Of a stretch of 64,000 nt of DNA, positions 56,001 to 64,000 are shown in pieces. Below the pieces are notes generated by a model, which ran no database searches, was not told the DNA's origin, and worked only from the letters and a program-made list of their open reading frames with translations. How positions within the stretch are numbered: position 1 is the first letter of the stretch; the number at the start of each line of letters is the position of its first letter. The translations under genes were made by a program, and so were the position numbers. This stretch comes from Linnemannia elongata (lineage: Eukaryota; Mortierellomycota; Mortierellomycetes; Mortierellales; Mortierellaceae): the NCBI GenBank assembly GCA_036320915.1, contig JAXBDG010000001.1, forward strand, positions 2,666,001 through 2,730,000. The letters are read 5' to 3'.

Positions 56001-56513
56001 GCCCTTAGATCCATTAGTCTCCTTGGCTTTGATGCGGACGGCATGAAACCGCTCAAGGTCTACGTCCAGAACTGCAACAACCCCACGCACCTGGAAGTGA
56101 TCTCTCTTCAGGGGTGCAAATATGCCAACCCCTGGAAGTTTGCGCCTCTTCTCAAGTCCCTCACCCTGCGACGCCTCCAACTGAGCGGGTTATCGAGCCC
56201 AGAGCTGAAGGGGATGATGGGTGTCTTGAACCTGTCGCGGCTGGAGTGTTTGATCCTGGTTGAGTGTCATTATGACTGGACTGTGGAAGAGGCGTTGGCG
56301 CGAAAGCGGGCCGATTTCCGGCCTGACCTGATGTTGCATTTGAGTATTGCCAGCAGTGAGGTTTCTCATCAGCAGGTGGACGAGAAGGGGGTCGATAAGG
56401 TCGAGAGTCGAGAGGCAGGCGACACGGCTGTCAAGTTGGCGGCGAGGCGAGTGCGGATTTATAGCGAAGCGCAGTTATTGCTCTTGAGCAAGCCGCTCCT
56501 GGGCGTTTTTTAG
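53012..56513 (+). CDS. Family B coiled-coil/LRR-like protein, longest copy
   Basis: Exons 53012-53229 and 53348-56513 encode 1127 aa. The intron (GTACAG...ACGCAG) again splits the codon before the HDPPRISHYPNDIVEI segment, equivalent to YEPKRIAHHPNETIDII. Exon 1 keeps the small domain (LQVRHDQEGQYFYNRLDDIL...FGVGEFRVGG) with a longer N-terminus. Residues 95-300 are Ser/Pro-rich and probably disordered, in place of the Gln-rich coiled coil of the paralogues. The core block reads REIHECSIPRFFVLLPETF at about 386, followed by LYFLCECEAH, YTISRPYDFLKWYGSYILGMLKVL, LESADLRRLTTFLQ and VKWVCHEHY. The LRR-like tail then runs to the end. It is the most diverged intact member and its function is unknown. 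Confidence 0.85.
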
Positions 56514-56971
56514 AACTCATACACCTTAATATCATGGCTTCTTCCATGCCTGGCTTTTTTTCTTTGTTGCTTTATCCTTCATTTCTTCTCCGAAGGTGAG
56601 ATCCATTGGTCGCCAAGAACAGTGGGAGAGGTGGTTTGGTTTAAAATCAGCTCAGTTTTTTTTTGTCGTTGTCATTTGGTAGGCATCGGTCCCTCTCACG
56701 TTCCTCCGTTTTTATTTGATGCTTGATAACGAAAGGCTGTGAACATGAAAAAGAACAATAACAAGAGAAGTCGATGCATGTCTTCTTTGGTTTTTTTTTT
56801 GTGGCAGGTTTTGAGCTGGGGGTGATTGCATGCAATTACTGTAGATGACACTGAAAAAATGGTGCTGAGCGGGGTGTTATAGAGGTGGGTGCATGATGTG
56901 AGAAGGTCGCAAAGTGTCACATATGAGTAAGGATACCTCCTTAACACCGTCCATGAATGCTGAAACACCGA
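56514..56971. other. Convergent intergenic region
   Basis: About 460 bp without a supported gene between the family B stop and the hypothetical gene on the minus strand. Confidence 0.5.
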
Positions 56972-57478
56972 TCACGCATCCCTACCATCTGCACCCCGCT
57001 GCACAGAGAAGCGCAGGCGGCCACAGTCGTCTCCGTCAACGATGCTGTCCTCTGCCTCCAAAGACCAAGTGGTGTGTAGTTCCACAAAATGGTAAGATGA
57101 GGCGCTCACAGTCCAGAATCCAGGCACAACATCCGGCTTGCGGCCCGTATACGTCTCGAACGCCTTGACCAACCTATCTTTGGTGTCTGCTGGCATAAAC
57201 GCATCCAAGTGCTCCATCCTCTTGCACTCGGCCTGGTGGTCTTCAATATAGTATGGCCCAATGACCTCTGCCGATGTGGTAACCCACTCCGTGTCAGCAA
57301 GGCAGATCATCGCACCATGATACTCGTAGCCGAATTCGTCGAGCTTTTTGTTATAGTGCTCGTGCCCAACAGTCATCAGCTTGAAACCCTTCAAATCGAA
57401 CGGGTGCTGCAACGCATCTTTGGGCACAGGAATCGCAGCAGCTGTAGTGCTAATGAAGGAATACCAGTCGGATCCCAT
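56972..57478 (-). CDS. Hypothetical protein, 168 aa
   Basis: Open frame from the ATG at 57478 (MGSDWYSFISTTAAAIPVPKD) to 56972. Composition and hydrophobic spacing look like real protein (LKGFKLMTVGHEHYNKKLDEFGYEY is a globular-looking stretch, cited here only in part: FKLMTVGHEHYNKK). I do not recognise a family. The frame past FWTV contains a GTGAGC donor-like site at about 57103, so the last 45 residues may be intron read-through and the true 3' end may differ. A purine-rich stretch upstream (57490-57720) is the minus-strand pyrimidine leader. Confidence 0.55.
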   Translation of the reverse strand: MGSDWYSFISTTAAAIPVPKDALQHPFDLKGFKLMTVGHEHYNKKLDEFGYEYHGAMICLADTEWVTTSAEVIGPYYIEDHQAECKRMEHLDAFMPADTKDRLVKAFETYTGRKPDVVPGFWTVSASSYHFVELHTTWSLEAEDSIVDGDDCGRLRFSVQRGADGRDA

Positions 57479-59842
57479 AGCGTAAGTCAAACAAAAAAGA
57501 GAGATTTAAACAGGGATGTTTAGAAGAGTAGTGCCGGAGGCAAGAGCGATAAAAGGGTAAACAACAGTGAGTGAGTGTGGCGATGGAGCGCAAGGAGAGC
57601 GAGTGATGTTTTTTTGTTGAAAGGAAGTATGTGTGTGTAGGAGTGAGAAAGAAGGAGAAAAAAGAAAAGAGGAGAAAAAGAGCGAGGTTTTTAATACTTC
57701 TCTAAAAGCTGAAAAAAAAACGCTATTGATGGCAGAGAAGAATATGGGTGAAAGGGAGGTGTCCACGGTGGCCTGGGAAAGTCAATCTCAATTGAATTTG
57801 CCACCACGCATCTGTACTCCCCTAGGGACAGCGGAAGTGACAAGGGTAGTGAGGTGAATAGAGCAAAGGAGGGATCAAAAGAAATAATCCTAGTCGCATG
57901 TGAAAATAGTGGCAAAAGATAGTGGTGATGGAAAAGGAAAAGGAGTCGGTGGCAAGCGTGGAAGCAAGAAAAAATAGTGTGCTGAATATGGCGTCAAGGT
58001 TGGGAAGGTATGGAAGAGCAAAGCGTTGATGAGAGACAAGGTGGAGAGAGAATTATGGCAAAGAAAAAGAGTACGTTGATCCATGGGACGGGTCAAGACA
58101 CTGGCAAGGAGGTGGAGGGAGAGGAAGATGGGGAGAGAGTGATCACAACTAGATCACAACTACAGGACAACGAGAGAAAGGATGCAGATCTTCAGATGCA
58201 AAAATGGGGCAACGGGTTCAAGGTTCTCAACTTATAAGGGTGTGACTGACGGTGGGGGGAAGATCTTTATTCAGTGTCTGTTCAGACAACGAGAACAGTG
58301 ATTAACAGGGGGGGAGGAGGAGTGGAACTTCCTTAGAATGGTGTGATTGATAGTAGGGGGAAGATACTGTTCAATCATCCACTCTAGGCGTCCTTTTACA
58401 CTATCAGGCTAAATTACTAATTGTGGGGACTGAATAAAAGAGAATAGAACGAAGACGAAAAAGTATTGACTCGGGGAAACTCCTACTAACTGGTGATCAG
58501 CCTCGTTGGTCACCAACTAGTATATCATGGGTCGTCTTGCTCTTGAGGGTAACGGGAGAAAATAGGAACTAGAAAATAAATGGAAAATTAACAACAGAGG
58601 AAGGGCTTTTGGCAAAGGAAGGAAAGAAAGATAGTAAAAAAAAGAAAGATAACTCAGGACAATGGTCGTCCTGTTTAACCGGATGTTGAGATCAAGCGGG
58701 ACAGCGATGGTGGTAGATAACAACTGAATAGAAAGTGTAGATGGAAGTAGGATGAAGGGGGGGGGGGAGTTTGTAAGGTTTTATTTGTGGCTTTTAATTA
58801 TGTGTTAGAGAAAGTATTCGTTTTGCGCTATCGCTTTCTTAATTTCTGTGGAAATACAGTGTGTGAGTTTGTGTAGGAAAAGGATGGTGTTTGCTGTGTT
58901 TATACCTATTATCCGTTGGGCCAGGACCTTATATGTGTTATCTTCCTTTATTGTAATAAATGCGAAAATCCAGAAATCTAAACGAAAGTGAAAAGGAAAA
59001 TACGGTCTGCTCAGGCACCAGATCTGTCCCTCATCAAAGGGGTGGGAAAGAAAACTAAATGGAACCAAAGAAAAACCAAGGGCGGGACATATATGGTCCT
59101 GGCCCTCGGATAATAGGCTTGAGCCTTCCTACCTTCTGCTCCGCTAGATATAAGGCAATACGAAGAAAGTAGAAATTGTGTCTAGAGATTTTTTTTTTTT
59201 TTTTTTAAGAGGTTTTTTATTTATGGCTTTTAATTATGTGTAACAAGGTGGCTTCAGGCGACTAGATATGATCTGGTTGTATGAAGGTACTTGTTTAATA
59301 AAAGAGTGAGTTATGAACTGAGGACTAAACTAGATACAGACGGTGGCTATTTATGTGTAAGGAAACCTAGCTAGTAACCGTGTTGGTTTCTAGAGGTTTC
59401 TTGGGAGAAGACCTCTTGATTAGTCAGCAGAGAAAGATGTAGAAAGTTGGTGGCGTTTCTAGGTCGTGTCACGTGACTATCAGAGTGGATACTCTAACAG
59501 TACCTCACAGAGACGGGATCTCATATGGGTACAAGATAAATGCCACCCATCGGTCCTTGATTCCACCGTAGAAGAGGAGGCGCCCCGGGGTCTAAGTGGC
59601 GAAGGAAGCATTATGGGGACGATTTCACGACTGGTAATCATATGCCCGGCTACTACTGAAGAAAGGTAGAGTGAGGCGGAGGGGAAAAAAAAAAGAGGGA
59701 AGTCCAACGGTGAGTGCCATTCGCACAGAGTTGGTGTGCGAGCAGGTCAACAAGGTAACGAAAAAGCAAACATAGTGTATAACCCAAATAACAAGTTTAA
59801 CTTACAGTAGTTCCGTTGTGGTCGAGTATTATTTTTTTTGTC
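57479..59842. other. Gene-poor region with dispersed short repeats
   Basis: The first 450 bp are the leader of the gene at 57478. The rest holds no convincing protein frame. Two short repeat pairs are visible: GGTGTGACTGACGG with GGGGGGAAGATC at 58239 against GGTGTGATTGATAG with AGGGGGAAGATA at 58339; and TTTATTTGTGGCTTTTAATT at 58779 against TTTATTTATGGCTTTTAATT at 59216. A hairpin lies at 58484-58520. These may be traces of a decayed mobile element, but no transposase or LTR could be recognised. Confidence 0.4.
58484..58520. repeat. Imperfect inverted repeat (hairpin)
   Basis: ACTAACTGGTGA and TCACCAACTAGT are separated by about 13 nt and pair at 10 of 12 positions. It could form a stem-loop in DNA or RNA. 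No gene end is close, so a terminator role is not supported. Confidence 0.5.
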
Positions 59843-60458
59843 TCACAGACGAGAGTTGTGAACTTGAAAAAAGCGAGCACCAGCCCGCGGATGGGTGCTC
59901 AAAAGAGAAAAAGGAGGGCGGTCAAAATTTTTGTCGATAGGCGCTACAAAGGAGAAAAAAAAAAGTGCAGAAAGATGCGAATTCACTTTTAGTACAATGT
60001 ACGTGTATTCGTTGTGGATCCATGGTATGACAAGTACGGAGTAAGGGTAATGGTGAAATAATTAATTAGAGCAATTGTAACTTCTTAGCCCTTGTCCGGC
60101 GATAAACATAAGAAAGACGAGTGCACTTACATATAAGGTCGTCGAGATATGCCGACGATGCACACGTCTCAGCAAGCGTGGAGATAAAGTCGGAAGAGAC
60201 CAGGACGGATATGTGGATCAGGACCGTAGAAACGGCTTTAAGTCTTTGGAAGATACGTGCGAGTATGTCTCGATTTTTTTGTGAATCGACGTTCTTTTTT
60301 TTGGCCGGTTGTTGCACGCGTTGCGCGCGAGTGAGTCGATTTGTGCTATTGATACGAATAGATCTCCGGTTCCTGACAAAGCAACTTTGAGGCAGAGGAA
60401 AAAAAGGAAATGAAAGAAGGATAAAGGAATGGATCAGCCATGTGCTGAATGCAGGCAA
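59843..60458 (-). CDS. Candidate two-exon small protein with a hydrophobic N-terminus
   Basis: Tentative model with exons 60131-60458 and 59843-59943 on the minus strand. The splice sites are GTAAGTGC and a T-rich acceptor ending in TTTGTAG, the frame is kept, and the product is 142 aa. The N-terminus has a hydrophobic stretch (LIHSFILLSFPFFPLP) that could be a signal or anchor. The middle is a plausible amphipathic helix region (DILARIFQRLKAVSTVLIHI). An identical CGAGTGCACTTAC donor context recurs at 60500, so a further upstream exon near 60498-60640 is possible, but its phase does not join cleanly. No family recognised. Confidence 0.3.
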
Positions 60459-60690
60459 AAGGAAGTTGTGCGCCGTGCATGGAATGCGAGTGCACTTACA
60501 ATGTAGAAGGTGATCAGTGGTAGAGGAGGAGTGACTTCTGCATGTGCAAGGGAGGGGGAAAGGGAGGCACTCCCACCCTCTGACCTGAATGGTCGCGAAG
60601 GATGACTTAGATCAGGGGAAGGTGAATGCGAGTGAAAAAAGGAGCTAATAGAGGGAAAGAACAAAGGAAAGGAAAAAAGGCAGTGTCAAA

Positions 60691-60921
60691 TTAATGAAAC
60701 CCTTCGTTTTTGCGCCAGGGGGGCTGAAGCATACTTTGCTTCCAGTCTTGGTGCCACTGCGCCAATGCGCCCGTTGCCCTTTCATATAACGAAGGGTCGA
60801 GGTTGATATTCGAATCAGAGAGGTTTGTGAATGCAAGAGACGAAGAAAAAAGAAACGCGAAGGCGCGAAGGAGGGAGAACAAGGAAGTTGAGCTTTGTTG
60901 ACAGCGTGAGAGAACAAGCAT
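60691..60921 (-). CDS. Candidate 76-aa secreted protein or first exon
   Basis: Open frame with a typical signal-peptide profile (LFSLLRAFAFLFSSSLAFT), followed by a hydrophilic mature part with SLYERATGALAQWHQDWK. A GTATGC donor-like site within the last 60 bp means it could instead be the first exon of a longer gene. No homologue recognised. Confidence 0.3.
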   Translation of the reverse strand: MLVLSRCQQSSTSLFSLLRAFAFLFSSSLAFTNLSDSNINLDPSLYERATGALAQWHQDWKQSMLQPPWRKNEGFH

Positions 60922-61335
60922 GCTGATATTCTACTACTGATTTTTGCTGGTCATCGTTGATCAAAGGGGGGGTGCCATCACTTATCAAACGGCCCGGAAC
61001 AAGGCACACACAAATTTTAATTTTCATATCAGTTGTGAGATCATTGACCAATTCCGTACAAACGATATGTACGTTCTGGCGTGCAACAAGAGCCACGACA
61101 AATGTCCCTACAGATAGGAACAATGAGAGCATGCATTTACCAACAGTCAGCCACCGTCGTCTTGAGGGACCCTTTGACTACATGCAGGTCGATTCATGAT
61201 GTATCATGGGTGGGGAGCACAAAACGTCAATAGCAACCCTTAATTGCTCCTTTTCCAAATCGCTCCCGGTTAACAAGCGTCGACTTTTACTTCATTTCAG
61301 CTGTCATCTCCCAAGAAACAAACAAGCGACACGCA
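60922..61335. other. Intergenic region before an F-box relic
   Basis: About 410 bp with no supported gene. The last 100 bp have the short C/T-rich character of a family A leader. Confidence 0.4.
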
Positions 61336-63185
61336 ATGTCTACCATCCTCCGACGAAATCAAGCGAACCAGGAACAACCTGTCACCAACATCATGACGCA
61401 AAAACTATCACCATTGGACATTCCTGAGATCCTCAAGTTGGTGTTTTCATTCCTGGATAACTTTACCATCCCGCATCGTAGTCCTTGTGTGCAGGAGTTG
61501 GCTACAAATACTTAAACCAGACGAGTCTACTTTTGCGGCAAGTGTCATGGACGTCATATTGGACCCCCTGGCATGACAAGAAGAAAGATGACATCACTTC
61601 CAGGCTAGTCGGAGCAGGTCGCTTTGATTGCTACATCTTTGGCCCCATATCTCAACACATGCGGAACGAACTCCACTCCCTCTTCCGGAACATCCCCGAC
61701 AGGAACCACAAGGAGCTAGATAGGAGAAATGGGCTGGCTAAAGGCAGGATACATCAGATGATTTACGACTTTAGTCCGCTCAGGACTCTCAACGTATAAC
61801 ACAGAGGATTGCCACACGACAGCTTTGAACTCACTTCAGTTCCCTCCCATTTTGACCACCCTACGACTGGTTGTCACTCGCCACCATATGGGTATTTTCG
61901 GTCTCGACAGGATGCTGAACTGATTCTCAGCTCTGGAGGAGCTTTATATGGAGGCTCAAGTATACCCTCTTCTAAAGCTGTCGTGGGGCTCTTGCTGACA
62001 GCACAAGCAGAACCCTTTGCGTCTTCGATCTTTGATAATCAAATACATTGAATCCCAACAACACGAACTGGATCGTCTCCTCTCGTTCACACCACGACTT
62101 TCGGAACTCAAACTTGTGAGCCTTAGCGACTCCTTTCAGGGACACCACTGGAATCAACTTTCTCAGTACATTAGCGCTCTTGCTCTCCCCCTCGACTCGG
62201 CTTTTCTGTCCACGCCAAGACAATGGCAACTGCGGAGTTAATCTTACTTCATGCGGTCTGTCCTGGCATCTCGCAGTGGTCTTTGGTCGCTAGATGTTAC
62301 ATTGCCCATCCTACAGCAAATGGAGGCGCACTTCACGAATGTGATAACGACACTGGAGCTCTACTGACGACCTGTTCCACACCAGAGCATTTACCCTTGT
62401 GCTGGTAACGGGTTGTTAACATCACCCCACGACTTGTTTCGGCGCCTCTACACTTCCGACCGCCTTATTCTCCTCGAAACCACCAAAACGATCACACTCC
62501 TGGATGAAATGGATATCTTTTATCGTGCAGGATACATCGACATCGAGAAGAATGCACCCCGTGCCACCTACACCTATCCACCAGCCCATCCCTGGATATG
62601 GAAACGCCGTGGCCACAAAGTTCTTCATCTGGAGGTACATTCCCACGGATCGGTCGGGTTGCTGGAGGCCACTCAGAGCAAGGGTTTATTTGGATGTATC
62701 TCCAGGGTGTTCTCTGACCTTGAGGAACTCAGGATTAAGTTGCCATCATCCTGCCATACCAGACTTCACACGACAGGCTTACCAACATGGCATTTTTCGA
62801 GCTACAATCCGCTTCTCTCCAGAAGGTTCGAATGTGGTCTATGTCTGTTCTCCCGGCTGAAGTTTCTGAGGACTTTGGTCTTGAGTTAGTTTTCCGCCCT
62901 TCGTGAACTGGCGGAGAAGCACGACCAAAAAATCGCCTCGAGATATCTTGTCCCCCAGAGCAGCAATACAATAAAGTAGCGAAAGACTTGAAGGAATTGC
63001 AGTCACTTTCACCCTCAAACTTGACGATCTTGAATCAACTTCAGAACCTGGGGCTGTTGCTGGATGTAGAGTTGATGGTCAAGGAACTGGACTCGCAGAA
63101 CTTTCGGCCTATGCCTTCCCTTGAGAGATTGTCCCTTGGCGGTGAGGTTGAGAGAGAGAGAGAGAGAAAGAAAGAAAAGGAATGA
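61336..63185 (+). pseudogene. Full-length but decayed F-box gene (family A)
   Basis: Starts at ATG 61336 with SPLDIPEILKLVFSFLDNFT, then frameshifts (near 61475) before VVLVCRSWLQILK. It can be followed through all three frames: RQVSWTSYWTPW, HELDRLLSFTPRLSELKLVSL, DLFRRLYTSDRLILLE, WKRRGHKVLHLEVHSHGS, FSDLEELRIKLPSSC, CGLCLFSRLKFLRTLVLS and, in the last frame, LQNLGLLLDVELMVKELD with PMPSLERLSLGGEVE. At least five breaks are present. The body relates most to the gene at 513 (shared HSHG, DLEELRIKLPS and MPSLER features) and its C-terminus to the neighbour at 63404. Confidence 0.85.
63148..63180 (+). repeat. GA/AAAG-rich microsatellite at the end of the F-box relic
   Basis: Purine-only run (GA units, then AAAG units) directly after the last conserved codons of the relic. 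It has replaced the expected C-terminal EELERVFP codons. Confidence 0.7.
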
Positions 63186-63403
63186 GAAATTAAAGAGAAA
63201 GAAAGAAGATCGCCAACACTAACCAACACCCAAAGAAACCAAAGGAAACAAAAAACTTAAAGCGAAAAAAAAGGCATAAAAACGAGCAGCAAATTAAACA
63301 GATTTTTGAGTTGCGAGCAATTACTTTCATAAGAGAAATTAGAAATAAGAAAGGCATTGATTGCTCAAGTGCTTTACTGGATAAACATTCCTATTTGACC
63401 CTT

Positions 63404-64000
63404 CTAGGGAAACACTCGCTCGAGCTCTTCCTCTGGCCGAAGTAGGATCGGGTAATCAAACGACAACCTCTCAAGAGAAGGCATTGGTCGAATCTCCTTC
63501 ACCTCCATCTCCCTCATCATATCCTCCACATCCAAAATTAGCCCCAGGTTCTGTAATTGACTCAGGACCTCTGCATTATCTGTCATGGAGGAGTTGGTGT
63601 TGGTACGACTGCCGTTGCTACTCTTGACGTTGGGCTCCTTCTTCGATGACTGCTTCTGTCGAGAATTAGCCCGACTCTTCTCGATACGGTCCTCGTTTGC
63701 CTTCCAATTACGCCAACTCTCGATTTCCTGCTGGCGCTTCTTTCTGGACTTGACATCCTTGCGTCCCGAAGCCACAATCCAGTTCAGTTCCCAATCCTGA
63801 CCAACCAAGCCCTTCCTTCCCTCATCCATGACGACTCTCAGTCGCTGTAGATACTGCAACCGACCAAGTAAACAGAGACCTCCACTGAGCGGCAGCTCAA
63901 GCTTGGGGGAATGCCGCTTGTTATAGACGATGTCGTGACACTGTTGCGGTGTCCAGATCTGGAGTTCCTCGAGAGCAGGGCAGACACGGGAGATGTACCC
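63404..64000 (-). CDS. F-box/LRR-like protein, C-terminal part (cut by window edge)
   Basis: The frame is open from the stop at 63404 to the end of the window without a start, so the gene continues to the right. The visible 198 residues hold family A C-terminal features: YISRVCPALEELQIW, LSGGLCLLGRLQYLQRLRVV, a Lys/Arg/Ser-rich insert of about 60 residues, LSQLQNLGLILDVEDMMREM and PMPSLERLSFDY ending in EELERVFP. It is convergent with the decayed F-box relic at 61336 and their C-termini are closely related, suggesting an inverted duplication of which one arm decayed. Confidence 0.85.
   Translation of the reverse strand, partial: GYISRVCPALEELQIWTPQQCHDIVYNKRHSPKLELPLSGGLCLLGRLQYLQRLRVVMDEGRKGLVGQDWELNWIVASGRKDVKSRKKRQQEIESWRNWKANEDRIEKSRANSRQKQSSKKEPNVKSSNGSRTNTNSSMTDNAEVLSQLQNLGLILDVEDMMREMEVKEIRPMPSLERLSFDYPILLRPEEELERVFP

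Noticed and set aside
60957..61199. Short open frames on both strands before the F-box relic
   Set aside because: No codon or motif signal; the minus-strand frame has a hydrophobic start but no plausible continuation.
1..64000. tRNA, rRNA, CRISPR array, phage or intact transposon
   Set aside because: No T-loop GGTTCGANTCC-type sequence with a matching acceptor stem was found, no spaced direct-repeat array is present, and no reverse transcriptase, integrase or transposase motif was seen.

Overview
The window is eukaryotic, intron-containing nuclear DNA that looks like a Mucoromycota fungus, most likely the Mortierella/Linnemannia group. That placement is an inference from three things: short GT-AG introns (about 65-390 nt), very long pyrimidine-rich leaders, and expanded families of F-box and LRR-like proteins of the kind seen in Mortierellaceae. 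No prokaryotic, plasmid, CRISPR, rRNA or clearly recognisable tRNA features were seen.

Layout. From 1 to 21.4 kb and again from 46.5 to 64 kb there are two interleaved multigene families. Family A is single-exon F-box proteins of about 650-680 aa with LRR-like bodies: intact at 513-2555 (+), 11965-13998 (+), 15208-17151 (-) and 46521-48461 (-); cut by the window edge at 63404-64000 (-); relics at 60-280, 2680-3060, 51035-51420 and 61336-63185. Family B is two-exon proteins of about 1,000-1,130 aa. They have a small N-terminal exon, a linker that is a coiled coil in two of the three copies, a conserved block around 'ELHEYPIPRLFV', and a long LRR-like tail. Full-length copies lie at 7801-11023, 18240-21405 (with one in-frame TAA or a 48-nt intron) and 53012-56513; relics lie at 4032-4830 and 49340-50701.

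The middle, 21.7-46.2 kb, is a conserved housekeeping block: the FTR1 high-affinity iron permease (-), a Wee1-type cell-cycle kinase (-), a large conserved protein of unknown function (+) behind an exceptionally long CT-rich leader, glutaryl-CoA dehydrogenase (+), a CLYBL-type citramalyl-CoA lyase (-) converging on it, and the Rsm22/METTL17 mitochondrial ribosome assembly factor (+) divergent from CLYBL. The last three all look mitochondrial.

The most notable structure is how the accessory families evolve. Pieces of neighbouring genes (the 3' end of FTR1, the 3' end of an F-box gene, the 3' end of a family B gene) have been copied, joined and re-used at several places within 64 kb. The same FTR1 3' segment appears three times, twice fused behind an F-box 3' end. 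FTR1 itself has an open, in-frame stretch of about 70 codons beyond its TGA, and this is the stretch carried in the copies. Together the paired F-box and coiled-coil/LRR families look like a rapidly turning-over recognition repertoire. That role is a hypothesis, not something shown by the sequence.

All exon-intron structures were read by eye from splice consensus and reading-frame continuity. They keep frame throughout, but no transcript evidence was available.
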